Of a stretch of 64,000 bases of DNA, positions 31,436 to 43,060 are shown piece by piece; positions within the stretch are counted from its first letter, which is position 1; each line of letters starts with the position of its first letter. Position numbers and translations under genes: made by a program. The notes beneath the pieces were generated by a model. That model was not told where the DNA came from. It was given only the letters and a program-made list of their open reading frames with translations, and ran no database searches. The stretch lies in NCBI RefSeq assembly GCF_019393635.1, contig NC_057867.1:50230143-50294142 (forward strand), given 5' to 3'. Source of the DNA: Dromiciops gliroides (lineage: Eukaryota; Chordata; Mammalia; Microbiotheria; Microbiotheriidae).

Positions 31436-31602
31436 TTTGTTTTGTTTTGTTTTTTGGGGGGTTTTTGCAGGGCATTGGGGATTAAATGATTTGCCCAGGG
31501 TCACACAGCTAGTAAGTGTCAAGTGTCTGAGGCCGGATTTGAACTCAGGTACTCCTGAATCCAGAGCCGGTGCTTTATCCACTGTGCCACCTAGCTGCCC
31601 CC
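31436..31602 (-). repeat. CORE-SINE nested in L1, 14-bp TSD
   Basis: TSD tcctttgaccattt at 31,422-31,435 and 31,603-31,616; right end gccacctagctgcccc. Confidence 0.94.
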
Positions 31603-31720
31603 TCCTTTGACCATTTATCAACTGGGTAGTGGCTCTTATTTTTATAAACTTGGCTTAGGTCCCTATATATTTGAGAAATGAGGCCTTTATCAGAGAAACT
31701 TGCTATAAAATTGGTTTTTT

Positions 31721-32086
31721 TCCATGGGTGTTTTTTTTTCTTTTTGTTCTTTTTTTTTTTGTGTGGAGCAATGAGGATTAAGTGACTTGCCCAGGGTCAC
31801 ACAGCTAGTAAGTGTCAAGTGTCTGAGGCCGGATTTGAACTCAGGTCCTCCTGAATCCAGGGCCGGTGCTTTATACACTGTGCCACCTAGCTGCCCACTT
31901 AAACAATTTTCCATTTTCTTTCTTTTTCTTTTTTTTGTGGGGCAATGAGGGTTAAGTGACTTGCCCAGGGTCACACAGCTTGTAAGTGTCAAGTGTCTGA
32001 GGCTGGATTTGAATTCAGGTCCTCCTGAATCCAAGGCCAGTGACTTATCCACTGTGCCACATAGCTTCCCCCCTCCATGGGTGTTT
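31721..32086 (-). repeat. Two-SINE composite sharing one TSD
   Basis: Two minus-strand CORE-SINEs (about 31,734-31,896 and 31,919-32,073) flank a 22-bp non-SINE spacer (acttaaacaattttccattt and on). A perfect 13-bp repeat, tccatgggtgttt, bounds the pair as a whole (31,721-31,733 and 32,074-32,086). No TSD is seen around either SINE alone. Confidence 0.85.
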
Positions 32087-33227
32087 CTTAAGGCTCTCTC
32101 CTGGGTCCTCTTCACTTTTTACTCTATACTTCCAGATTGATATATTAATCTGCCCTTAGTCTCTTTCCTGATCTACTGTAGTGTGTCACCAGCTGCTTTT
32201 TGGACATCTTGAACTAGATGTCCCATAGCCATTTCAAATTCAGCACATCCCAAACAGAACCCATTACCTTCCCCTTTAAATCCTCCCCTCTTCCAAACTC
32301 TCCCTTTAAGTCAAGGGCATGACCATCCTCCCAGTCACCCAGACTTGCAATCTCAGTGTTACCCCTGATTTCTCCATTTCAATAATCCCAGATATTCAAT
32401 CTGTCACCAAATCTTGTTGGTTCTACCTTTCCAGCATCTCTTATATATGTTCCTTTCATATATATATAATTGCCAGCACACTAGTTCAGGCCCTGATCAA
32501 CTTTCACTTGGAGTAAGGTAATTGTCTTCCCTTCACTGTGATGCATCTTCCATTCAGGTGCCAAGGTGATTTTACTAGTCTAACCACATCCTTCTCCCAT
32601 CCCCTGATTCAGTGAGCTCCAGTGAATCCCTGTTACTTGCAGGATCAAATATAAAACCTTCTGGCACTTACAGCTATTCAACAATTGGTCTCTTCCTAAC
32701 TACCTTTCCAATCTTCTTACACTTTATGCCCCTTCACTCATTCCAGGCCAACTTGAATGTTCATCACACATGAGGCTACATCTCCTATCTCCATCTATTT
32801 GCACTGGCTTTCCCTTTTACCTGGCATACTCTCCTTCTCATGTCTGTCTCTTAGCTTTCCCTAAGACTCAGCTAAAATCCCACCACGTTCCCCCTACCTG
32901 CTAGTGCTTTTCTCTTTCATATTACTTTTCAAAGACACGGGATCTTCTATATACCTATGTACATGTGGCCATGTGGGCCTGCCCTTTAGAATGGGAGCTT
33001 TTTGAGGGCAGGGAGTGTATTTGCCTTTCTTTGTATTTCCAGTGCTTAACACAGTGTTTAGCACCAAACTTCATCAATGTTTGTTGACTGCTGCATGCCA
33101 GGAGTTGTGCTAAGTGCCAAGGCTACAAAGATATAAGTGATGTCTCAGGGAACTGACATTGTAACCTGGGAGCCATGCCCATATAGAGGTAGGGAGGGAA
33201 TATCTACACAAGAAGTCTGAGGTCATC

Positions 33228-33525
33228 TGGGTTTGTTGTTTGTCCTTCATTCTCAAAGAGGACCATGACATCAAGGTGATGTCATGACTTACAGTGAAAT
33301 GGATTTAAGTGAGGGAGGGCTGTGCAAAGTCTCCAACCTCACTCTGTCCTCCAGAGCCATCTGGGTCCAATGGCAAGATGTCCATCAGGATAACTGAAGA
33401 TGGCCCCTTGGTGTTTTAAGGCAATTGAGGTTAAGTGACTTGTCCAGGGTTACACAGCTAATAAGTGTCTGAGGTGAGATTTGAACTCAGTTCCTCCTGA
33501 TTCCAGGGCCAGTCCACCTGGAATT
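33228..33525 (-). repeat. Long-tail tRNA-SINE
   Basis: tgtccttcattctcaaagag, gtgatgtcatgacttacagt, catctgggtccaatggcaag and the CORE (cttgtccagggttacacagc). Same family as 1-239. Confidence 0.85.
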
Positions 33526-33535
33526 AGGTATGACA

Positions 33536-33760
33536 TAGAGTGGGCCTGGAATAAGGAAGACTCGAGTTCAAATCCACCATCACACACTAGGTGGGTGACC
33601 CTGGGCAAGTCACTTAACCCTGTTTGCCTCAGTTTCCTCATCTGTATAATGAGCTGGAAAAGGAAATGTCAAACCACTCCGGTATTCTTGCCAATAAAAC
33701 CCCAGAGTCACAAAGAGTAGGACAAGACTGAAAAACAACAACAATAACTGGATTTTACTG
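33536..33760 (+). repeat. tRNA-SINE with RTE-like tail
   Basis: tgaccctgggcaagtcactt, ctggaaaaggaaatgtcaaa and agagtcacaaagagtaggac; A/C-rich tail acaacaacaataac. Opposite orientation to the SINE just upstream. Confidence 0.82.
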
Positions 33761-33764
33761 AATA

Positions 33765-34600
33765 GGTTGGTGACAGTCAGATTTGTACCTTAGGAAATTC
33801 ACTTTAGCAGCTGTGTGGAGAATGGATTGCAGTGGGAAGAGACTAGAAGCAAGGAAACTAATTAGGAGACACTTGTAAAATTCCAGGCAACTACAGTGCT
33901 GGATGTGTGAGTGGAGAGAAGAAGAGAGCTGCAACACATGTGGTGGAAGTATAGCCACTGCAGTCAATTCAATAAGCATTTATTAAGTGCCTGTTGAGTG
34001 TCAGGCACTGGGGATTTAAAGGCCAAACCAAAACAGCCCCTCATCTCAGGGAGCTCAGGTTCTAATGGAGGAGATAACATAACAAATGCATACGTGTAAA
34101 AAAAACCCCAGAAAAATAAAAAAAATGAATGTAAACAAATGCATACATGTGTAGGGAGGAGATGCAAGGTAAGCTCCAGAATAGCCTGTAGCTGTAGGGA
34201 GGACAAGAAAGGCCATTTGTAGAGGGTAGGATTTCAGCTGAATTTTTAAGGAAGTCAGGGATGTGAAGAGGCCAAAGTGAAGGGCTTGGGGGGAGGGGGG
34301 GGAGCATTCCAGGGAGCAGTGACAGTAGATGAGTGCAAAGAGCAGCAAGAAGGCCAGATATCTGAATCACAAAGTTTATGTATGGGCTAGAAAAGCTACA
34401 CTGGGCCCAGCTTTCTTCTACCGAGGGGCTACAATATAGACAGAGAGAAATCCAGACACAATTGTTCAAGGAGGGAGATAGACTTGGCAACTGGGGGAGT
34501 GTGAAGGTTCCTGTAGGAGATAGCACATGAGCTGTATTTTGTTGGAAGGAGGCTCAGGAGCCCAAGAGGCAGACAACAAACCATTTGGAACAGAGTCTTG
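33765..34600 (+). repeat. Ancient dispersed repeat, two adjoining parts
   Basis: First part: cactttagcagctgtgtgga, gaatggattgcagtgggaag. Second part: attcaataagcatttattaa, aggaagtcagggatgtgaag, gcattccagggagcagtg. These are segments of the family at 3,080 in rearranged order. Confidence 0.65.
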
Positions 34601-34734
34601 TAGAGACTGTTTTAATGGAAAGTGGTAGGCACCCAAATCTGTGTGTTCCCCCTCCTCACCTCCCAAAAAAGTCTGCTACACAGGACAAAAAGACCTGGGT
34701 GCCTTACCCTGATATCAGATATACACAAACATGT

Positions 34735-34862
34735 CATACCCAATGAACACCACACACAAAAAACATACATTCACAGCATACACACAAAAGACATACATTT
34801 CCAATTCCTCCCCATCCTCTGTGAACACACACATACATGTGTGCACACACACCCACACACAT
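34735..34862 (+). repeat. Degenerate CA-rich simple repeat
   Basis: Interrupted acacac and acatac tracts over about 130 bp; the short frames across it are artefacts. Confidence 0.75.
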
Positions 34863-35159
34863 ATTTGAGCTTAGAGGCTTGAAATTTGAAGAATAAGAAG
34901 AGGAGCGTGAGATCCATTTTATTTCAGGGGGCTTCTCACTACCCTATTAAAAGAGCCAGACCTAAGTGATATAGACCAGAGCTCCTCTCCCAGGATCTTA
35001 TTTCTTATCCTGGACATAAAGCAGAAAACTCTCAAAACTCAAGGCAGGAGATGTTTGTCTGATGGAGTAAACCACTCCAGGCTGATTCCTGAGCTCTAAA
35101 CGGAACCTTGGGTTTGTTTTTTGTTGTGTGTTAAGCTTTCTTTCTTTTTTAATTTAAAT

Positions 35160-35330
35160 TGAGGCAGCATGGTGTAATGGAAAGAGTTTTGGATTTGGAG
35201 TCTGGGGATTTGGGTTCACACTGAAGTTCTGCTATGCATGGGCCTCTGGAAAATGAACAGGTTGGAATGGATGATCACTAAGGTCCCTTCCACTTATAAT
35301 CTAATCTGTGATACCATGATTAAGGAAGGT
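35160..35330 (+). repeat. MIR-like SINE
   Basis: ggcagcatggtgtaatggaa at the head, ggagtctggggatttgggtt and cccttccacttataatctaa at the 3' end. Confidence 0.65.
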
Positions 35331-36060
35331 GAGGTGAACTGCCACTAAAATCCTTGCTTTTCAAAGAGAATCCAGGTTCTTAATCAACCCGAACCAGTCT
35401 TAAGAAACTGGCAAGTAGGGGCCATTTGTTTGTCAAAGGTCAGCCCAGTTAAGTGCAAGGAAGCTCACTCATTCTTTGACACTTGGCCACTAGGCGATGA
35501 GTCATTTGGACTATAGCAACTCATGTAGGCTATCCATATGAAGCTGTGGAAGGTCTGAGTTAATCATTGGGATTGGGGCAGGGGCACACCAAAGAAATCA
35601 GGGGTTCCTGGAATATCAGGGTGAAGTGACTAAAGAAAGTAGTCTTATAAGATTCTATGTTAAAATAAAAATAGAAATAGTGAGGCCACTGAAGTGGGGG
35701 CCAGACAAATATGTGAAAGTGCAGAATCTAAAGGAAATTGGATGAGCCATGAGGAAACCTTACAGACCTGCCTCTTCCCTTTATTTCCTTGCTGGCTGCA
35801 CTATAATTCAGGGGAGAAATCTGGAGTTTATGCAGAGAATCAGGATGCTCTGGTGAGGGAAGCAATATTCCCCACCATGGAGTGTTAGCACTGGAACAGG
35901 TTGCTATGGAAACCATTTTCTTCACCTCCTTCATTTTTATAGCAGAGGAATGTGAGGTCCAGAGAAGGGAAATGAATTTTAAAGGTTACTTAGGAGACAG
36001 CAGGGAGAATAGAACCTCAGTTCTGTTCAAATGAGTAAAATAAGCACTAGGTGCGTGACC
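35331..36060. other. No gene recognised
   Basis: Unique sequence with a MIR-like scrap near 35,945-36,010. Nothing else could be supported. Confidence 0.4.
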
Positions 36061-36064
36061 TTGA

Positions 36065-36540
36065 GCAGAGCATCTCCAAGGCACTTTGATTTGGAGTCAG
36101 GGAACCTGGGTTCAGATCCTGGTTCTGCTACTTAGTACCTGTATGACCTTGGGCCAATGCATTAAGTTTCCTGGGCCTCAATTTCCTCATCTGTAAAATG
36201 AGGTGGTTTGGATTAGATGCCTTCTCAGGTCTCATCCAGCTCTAAATCTATGTTCTACTATCCCTCCCTGGGCCTCAGTTTCTTCCACTGTAAAATGAAT
36301 ATAGGTGATCTGCAACATTAGCAGTCTATGCTTTAATGAATGTCTCCATTTAGTGGAAAGAGCATAGGGCAAAAGCCAAGAGAACAGAGTTTTGTGCCTA
36401 TCCCTGCCTCGTCACATCTACAGGCCTCAGTTCTCTCATCTGTAAAATGGGCCTAATTAAGCCTGCCCTAACTATCACACAGGGCTTCTCATGTACACGA
36501 AATGTGATAAAGTACTTTGAAAAAGGTGCTAAATAGCAGA
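36065..36540 (+). repeat. Two to three MIR-like SINE copies
   Basis: tttcctcatctgtaaaatga with tctcatccagctctaaatct, a second ttcttccactgtaaaatgaa, and a third ttctctcatctgtaaaatgg. Confidence 0.75.
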
Positions 36541-36574
36541 AGTCCTAGTAAATTGCTTGAGGCACATGAAATTC

Positions 36575-36900
36575 CCAGAATCATATCTTTTGAGCTTGAA
36601 GGACCCTCAGAGGAACCCCCTCATGTTGCCAGACTGCAGTGACTTGCCCAGAGTCATATAGTATCAAAGGCAGCATCTGAACCCAGATCTTTCTAACTCC
36701 AAGCCCAGAACTATGTGTACTACCAATCTGCTGCCTTGAATGTGACCCTGGTAGCTTGGACATGCAAACTTATTTTCCTATTTTACAAATGAAATAGCTG
36801 AGATTCAAAGAGATTAAGTGATTTGCTTCCAGTGATGTGGTCAGTAAGTGATAGAGGAAGGATTGGAAGCCAGGCCCCTTTGACTCTGAGCTCAGAGCTC
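36575..36900 (-). repeat. Two MIR-like SINE copies
   Basis: agtgacttgcccagagtcat and attttacaaatgaaatagct with agattaagtgatttgcttcc, both minus strand. Confidence 0.68.
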
Positions 36901-37195
36901 CTTCCACTGCCCTCAGGGAGCTTCAAATCTCTAGCATTTGGGAAGACAAAATTTGCATAAAACATCTCAGCATGATCCTGTGAGCGTTTGTGTGATTCTG
37001 TGCAGAAGATGAATGATGAAGGCAGAAAATATTCAAGGAGATCAGAAGCATTTTGTTGGAGAAAGTTCTTGGGGAAGTGGGCAGATGTTAAAAGAAGAGG
37101 CATTTTAGGAGGTGATGGAGACAGCATGAGCAGAGGCAGAGACCAGAGGCCAAGGTGCAAATCAGAATGGAAATGGCATGTGTGGGCAGAGCAGT
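36901..37195 (+). repeat. Possible ancient dispersed repeat fragment
   Basis: gatggagacagcatgagcag and aatggcatgtgtgggcagag resemble the middle of the old repeat family; weak. Confidence 0.35.
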
Positions 37196-37199
37196 GGGA

Positions 37200-37530
37200 G
37201 TAAAGGCCTTCCTTGCTATTCCCTTCATTTGATAGTCTGATCTCCCACCTCCAGGCTTTTGCACAGATTGTTCCCTGTACCTTGAATTCTCCTTCTCATC
37301 CTGCTCTTCCTCAGTGCTGACTCTTGGATTCTCTAGGTCTAGTGCCTCAAGAGGCCTTTTCTTATCCCCTAGTTGTTACCACTCCCCTCCCTCGTTCCTT
37401 TATTGAATTCTCTCTGTATATGTTGTTATGCACAAGCAAAACGGACAGGGCCCCATGTTATCTTTGTCTTTGTATCTATGATGCCTATCCCAGGACTTTG
37501 CATCTAGTGGAAAATTAAATGCCTGTTGAA
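37200..37530 (+). repeat. L2 LINE 3' part
   Basis: tcccacctccaggcttttgc, acagattgttccctgtacct and ctatcccaggactttgca are ordered as in L2. Confidence 0.7.
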
Positions 37531-37539
37531 TTTCCCTGA

Positions 37540-38750
37540 AAGGAGGTGGAAGAAGGTGCTTTTCTGGGGCTTAATGCTCCAGGCTGTTGCTCTCAAAGGT
37601 TTTGTGGCTCTTTTCTCGACCAGAATGTTTTCTTTCAGACCAGGAGGATTTTGTTGGCTGCCCCCTCGGGCATGTTTTCTGTTCCATGGCCTTACCTCTG
37701 GAGAATAAATCTCTTTGCCTTCAAAGTTCTTAGGAAACCTGATTGAGGGTCTCTCTTAGATGAAGCCCCAAGTAAGCCGGTGCAGCTGTTGCTGACAGTT
37801 CATGAGGAAAGCAAGGCAGATTGTGCCTGGCTCTGTCTGTGCTAGGGTGGGGCTGAATTCTTGAGCTACCCTTCCCCACCCAGCCCAACCTAGTAGCCTG
37901 GCCTTGACACCAAGCCCCCCATCCCTAGAATTAGGGATGTGCGGAAATGCTTTCTGTAGAGAGCTCAGCCTAAATCCTTGCCATGTTTCCCCAAACCCCA
38001 TTACAGGGTGGGCCCTCCCGCACTTAGCCTACTGTCAGAGGAGCCACGCTGGCCATGACCTCAGTACAACCCTGCAGTCAAGCCAGTTCAGTTCCTGGAG
38101 AACCATCAGCACATGGGAAGCTAGGAGTGGGGCCTCCCTGGGGCCCAGCAATCAGCACTGCAATCACAGTGTCCATTTTCTTGGTCCTTGGGGTCTCCAA
38201 GAGTTGCCATATGTGGGATCGCTCCCTCTGTTTCACACCTGCAGATATTGATAGTATTTCAAGTTCTCTGCTTGTTTGCAACATACAGAGTTTGACAGTG
38301 CGGTATGTACTATAGCCTCATTGTAATGGGGTCATCCAGATAATCTTGAGACCATCCAAGTTCTGCAGATATATTGGTAACTCACTTAAGAAGATGACTT
38401 CTCTTTCTCTTTACCTTTTTGTGATTTTTTGTCAGTGCATGAACCCCTCATCTACCCTGGAAGCTCTCTAACTCCCCTGTCCCATCTAGTCTCAGACACT
38501 TGCCTGAGGGGACCAAAAGGCCATGTCACTTTGCCAGTATGGGTCAGTGATAGGATCTTAGTCCTTCTGACTAAAGGGATGGCCCTACATCTACTACTCC
38601 ATCTACTACTCCAAGCTGCCTCTCTTCTCTTTACCTGTCCATATCGATATACTTTGACAAAATAACCCCATTTCACTGTGCTTGATGTTAACTGGGAGGG
38701 GAAAACCTCTTCAAAGTCTCCTAGCTGTGAAATGAATTTCACTTAAATCT
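37540..38750. other. No gene recognised
   Basis: GC-richer unique sequence with several overlapping frames of 60-115 codons on both strands. None has a recognisable domain or paired splice signals that I trust. Confidence 0.4.
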
Positions 38751-38798
38751 AACAAGCATTTATTAAACACCTAATGTGAACAAAGTACAGTATGTCTT

Positions 38799-38952
38799 TT
38801 TTTTTTGGGTGGGGCAGGGAGGCAATGAGGGTTAAGTGACTTGTCCAGGGTCACACAGCTAGTAAGTGTCAAGTGTCTGAGACTGGATTTGAATTCAGAT
38901 CCTCCTGAATCCAGGGCCTGTACTTTATCCACCTCGCCACATAGCTGCCCCA
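38799..38952 (-). repeat. CORE-SINE with 12-bp TSD
   Basis: TSD acagtatgtctt at 38,787-38,798 and 38,953-38,964; left T-run, right end cacatagctgcccc. Confidence 0.93.
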
Positions 38953-39290
38953 ACAGTATGTCTTCTCATCAGTCCTGTAATTGTGGTTGGTTGTTGCATT
39001 GCTCAAAGTCCTTACATCTTTCCAAGTTCTTCAGTTTTATGACATTCTTGCTGTAGAAATTGTTCTCCTGGCTACACACATATCCGACCAGTTGTCTGTG
39101 AAACTATCCCACCATTTCTTGGAACACAATAAGTGTTTTGTCACCGTCATGTATCAGAATTTGTACAGCCATTCTCCCAATTGATGTACATCCCCTTATT
39201 TTCCAGTTTTTTGCCCCCACAAAAAGAACTACTAGCAATATTTTTTTGTACTTTCCTTGATCTCTTTGGAGTATAGGCCCCGAGGAGCCA
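38953..39290 (-). repeat. L1 3' region, decayed
   Basis: gctgtagaaattgttctcct, ctcccaattgatgtacatcc and ttgatctctttggagtatag are reverse-complement L1 landmarks. Confidence 0.7.
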
Positions 39291-39619
39291 CATACCCTTT
39301 CATGAACTTCTCTATTTCTATTTGTTGGGGCTGAAATTTAATAGTACTGCTGTCCCCATCCCCCAGGATCATAAGCTTAGCATCACCTTTAACTCTTACC
39401 TCTCTTTCATGCTCTGCTGTACCAAGTACTCTCAGTTCTTTCCATTTCCCTGATTTAGCCCAGTGTTCCTCAGCTTCCCCATCTAGTCCTTCTACTTCAG
39501 TCTGTTTTCTCATTGATTCATACACTATTGCCTGAATAATCTTCCTAATTTATCACTTAGATCATAATCCATTAATTATAAACCTCCACTGACTTTTTCC
39601 ACTGCCTAACAAATCAAGT

Positions 39620-40043
39620 CAAAACTAATTCTGGGGGGGCAGCTAGGTGGTGCTACTGTAGATAAAGCACGGGCCCTGGATTCAGGAGTACCTGAGTTCA
39701 AATCCAGCCTCAGGCACTTGACACTTACTAGCTGTGTGACCCCGGGCAAGTCACTTAACCCTCATTGCCTGGCTAAAAACAAAAACAAAACAAAAAAACA
39801 AATATAAAATAAGGGAATAAGATTAGCTAAAGCCTAAACTGCAGTGTGCTGGCAAATGTTGGCCCTCTGGGGAAAAATGTACTCATGATACACTTTTAGT
39901 GGATAAAGCACCAGTCCTGGATTCAGGAGGACCTGAGTTCAAATCCAGCCTCAGACACTTGACACTTACTAGCTCTGTGACCCTGGGCAAGTTACTTAAC
40001 CCTCATTGACCCACAAACAAACAAACAAACAAACACAAAAAAA

Positions 40044-40094
<51 letters not shown>

Positions 40095-40108
40095 AAAACT
40101 AATTTTGG
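39620..40108 (+). repeat. SINE-spacer-SINE composite sharing one TSD
   Basis: A full CORE-SINE (39,635-39,802), about 94 bp of non-SINE spacer (39,803-39,896) and a head-truncated CORE-SINE (39,897-40,044) with an A/C tail and a (CA)n run. A single repeat bounds the whole unit: caaaactaattctgg (39,620-39,634) and caaaactaattttgg (40,094-40,108), one mismatch. Confidence 0.82.
40045..40093 (+). repeat. (CA)n microsatellite in a SINE tail
   Basis: An almost pure CA run of about 24 units grown from the A/C-rich SINE tail. Confidence 0.95.
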
Positions 40109-40159
40109 CAGTCCCGTAGGTCCCTCCAAAATCTGGCTTCAGTCTTCTGTCTTATCTCA

Positions 40160-40345
40160 TACTTCTCAAAGTGGTACAATGGGGAAAATGCTGGATTAGG
40201 AACTAAATGTCCAGGAGTAGAATCCCAGCTCAACCCACTTCCTGCCTCCTACAGGCTATTTAACATCCCTAGGACTCAGTTTCCCCTTATGCAAAATGAC
40301 AAGGTTGGCCTAAATATCCTGTGAGGACCCTTGCAATTCCATTCT
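40160..40345 (+). repeat. MIR-like SINE
   Basis: actcagtttccccttatgca, aaaatgacaaggttggccta. Confidence 0.68.
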
Positions 40346-40724
40346 TCAGCAGCTCTTCCATGTTCCAGCCCAATTAGATGACTTTCTCCCCTTTATTCTC
40401 ATCCTGCCCTCTCTCATTTGCATGAATTAGTTCTTGCTATCTGGAAAGAACTTCCCACCTCTGTATCTATTCTACTTTATTTCCCTCCCTCCCCCCCCCC
40501 CACCCCCCAACCTTCCATTCTTTCCCTTCTAGGCCTAATTCAAGTGCCATCTCCTTGATGACCTGTCCTGACTCCTCCTCCAGTTTCTGTTAACTCTTTC
40601 CCTACACTTTGGCTTTGTATTGAGGACACTCTTCTTTTTATTGGGCTTTGTCCATGGTTGGCACATAATGCATATTGATTGAGTTCAGTCTTACTTGTCA
40701 ATATATTCGCAGAACCATGATTGG

Positions 40725-40925
40725 GGCAGTGTGATATAGTGGAACTAACACTGGATTTAGAATCAGAGGACCTAGGTTCAAATCTCACCTATGCTATTTA
40801 CTAGCTGTGTGACCTACAGCCACTCACTTAGTCTTCCATGTCCTCACAATGGACTTGGAAAATCATAAGGTTGGACAAAGCCTCTGATGACCCCTCCAGC
40901 TCTAAATCTTTGAGCCTTTTATTCT
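40725..40925 (+). repeat. MIR-like SINE
   Basis: gcagtgtgatatagtggaac, ttactagctgtgtgacctac and ccctccagctctaaatcttt. Confidence 0.75.
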
Positions 40926-42229
40926 GGGATCAGCTAATTAAAATTCCATAGGGTAGAGAGAACAGTGATTACTTACTTTGAGGCCCATAGCCCAACTCAT
41001 CTATAGAGTAGGAACTGCAAGTAGCACTGATCTCAGAGCCTACAGACTCTCTCTGTTGCCCTCTTTCCCTGTGCCTTAATCTCTGCCTTTCTCTCTTCCT
41101 GTGTATATCCCTCTGTCTCTCTCTCCTCTCCTCTAAGTCATCTTCTGTCCCTTGCCTGTGCCTATTTCTCTTACAAATCAACACTTTATCTGATGAAGAC
41201 TTTCAAGAAGTATTTACCTTTATTTTCCATTCCAGATATAGTGACTAGAGAAGTCAGGAATCCTCATCTCTCCAAGGATGGCCTCTGTTAACACTAGCTG
41301 TGTGACCCTGGGCAAGTAACCTCACCTCTTAGTGCCCCAGGCCAGGCAGAGAGGAATTGCAGATCTGCATTGTGGTGGACTTTCCACACCAAAAGTTCCT
41401 CTAAGCTGATGAAATGGCAGGTCTGGACCAAATCACTGTGACAGTCTGGGAATGAATGTAATCCTCCCCTGAAGTCACTTCAGGTAGACAACTGCCAGGC
41501 TGATGAAATGGACAATGCCTTATCAGAGAATCCTGGTGCTTGCTGAGGAGTTATCTTTGAAAAGGACCACGTGCCAAAGATGGCATAGGCCTGTGGTCAT
41601 ACTAATTACAAGAAGAGCTGCCATTTCTATAGTGTCTGGTGGTTTACAAAGCACTTCCCAAACATTATCTCCTTTGATCATCACAGCAGTCCAGAGAAGG
41701 GAGGCATTCTAAACAGGATTTGCATCTCCTTTACTGATAAGGATCTTAGGGATTATGGGATTTTAGATCTAGAGGTAAAGAGGACCTCTGAGGCCATCTA
41801 GTCCAACTCTCATTGAGGCAGAGGGGAGAGAGGTGATTTGTTCAGTGTTACATGTGGAATCATAGGTCTAGATCTGGAAGGGACCTCAGAGGCCCCTCAT
41901 TTTACAGAGGAGGAGACTGAGATGTAGGAAGGGGAAGAAACTTGCTTAAAGTCACCAGCTGAAGCCAGGCCTTGTCTTCAAATCCAGTAAGATTTTTGTC
42001 TAGAAGGCTAAATCCTCTAAGAAGCTGAGGCTTACAAGAAAGGGTGCTAAGAACAACCACAGGGGCTTTTCAAGCTATATCTGCGACAAGAAGAGAAAGG
42101 CAAGCTGAGGCTCCTGGCTTGGGATGGCATTTTGTCTTATTAAATAATGTAAATGAAAGCAGAGGTCCTAGATTTTGCCCGATCAAGCTGATCTCCCATT
42201 TAAAAAGGGTAGAATAAACAGGGTTCACA
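40926..42229. other. No gene; scattered MIR-like fragments
   Basis: MIR-like pieces at about 41,285-41,340 (+), 41,615-41,745 (-) and 41,755-41,970 (-; two copies). A pyrimidine-rich tract lies at about 41,045-41,140. The remainder is unassigned. Confidence 0.5.
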
Positions 42230-43060
42230 GAATTGAGACCCAAGATAGGTGAGGAGATAGTTAAGGGAACACCTCTGCTGCTCTAAATGAGTACAAGTCC
42301 TGGCCTGGATAAATTGCACCCCAGGGTACTGAAAGAACTTGCAGCTGTGAGTGCTGAACTGCTGTCGGTGATCTTGAAGGAATCATGGAGAACAGGAGAC
42401 ATGCCAGAAGACTGGAGACAGGCCAATGTCCTGATTTTCATAAACTGGATTCATTAAAAACAAGTCATGCCAGACTAACCTAATTTTCTTTTTTGACAGG
42501 GTTACTTGACTAGTAGATCAGGGGAATGTTAGAGACATTGTATATCTGGCTTTCAGCAAGGATTCTGACAGCATCTCTTAGGACATCTGTGCGGTCAAGG
42601 CTACATATCTCCAGGCTAAATATCCCAGTTCCTTGTGTTGTTCCTTATGTGATATGGGTTTAAGTCCTTCTCACCATTTCTAATCACACTGCCCTGAGCA
42701 TGTTCCTACAAACATGTGAGACCTAGAAGAACTGAACACAGTCAAGGGGGTCAGCAAGTGATCAGACAATCTCACTCTAAGAACTGGGATTAATAGAGAT
42801 TTCCTGGCATCCTTGAGGGGGACCACAAGTGGAATGCTATGGGACTTTCTCTTAAGCCCAGTTCCATTCACAGCTTACATGAAGATCTAAGTAATGAGCT
42901 GATCAAACCTGTGGATGCCATAAAGCTAGGGGAAGTACCTAACACATTGGGCGATAGGATGCTGTTCCCCCAAAAGCTAGAAATACTGGAAGGAAGAACT
43001 GAATTGGCCACTGACATTTTGCCACAGTTGGTAATGTAAAAGGTATCGTTCACTTGCAAT
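42230..43060 (+). repeat. CR1/L3-type LINE, reverse transcriptase region
   Basis: ccccagggtactgaaagaac, gacatgccagaagactggag, tttttgacagggttacttga, atctggctttcagcaaggat and gatgccataaagctagggga mark consecutive parts of the reverse transcriptase region. About 42,585-42,720 appears to be a different inserted fragment. Frames are broken. Confidence 0.72.

Larger units (their letters stand above)
30281..31720 (-). repeat. L1 3' region of about 1.1 kb, interrupted by two SINEs
   Basis: The left end is the 3' untranslated end. aattgatggagatcccatcg, tgtacatatggggccttttc, ttctagaatggttgggctag, ataggtgtgaggtggtacac and ctgcctattcatatcctttg are reverse-complement ORF2 end landmarks also seen in placental L1. 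The frame is decayed. Confidence 0.88.
29255..33100 (+). repeat. L2 LINE with several nested insertions
   Basis: L2 segments occur at about 29,255-29,596, 29,769-29,934, 30,106-30,280 and 32,087-33,100, in consensus order: tagctaaactccttgaaaat, ggcttgcaacctcatcattc, gctggttcttcatccatgtc, ctctcctgggtcctcttcac, gttggttctacctttccagc and gtgcttaacacagtgtttag. The first segments cover reverse-transcriptase-region sequence. They are separated by a SINE, an old repeat, an L1 and a SINE composite. Confidence 0.82.
39291..40690 (+). repeat. L2 LINE interrupted by a SINE composite and a MIR-like SINE
   Basis: L2 at about 39,291-39,619 (ctcagttctttccatttccc), 40,109-40,160 (tccctccaaaatctggcttc) and 40,346-40,690 (cttccattctttcccttcta, ttcaagtgccatctccttga). 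Confidence 0.65.
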
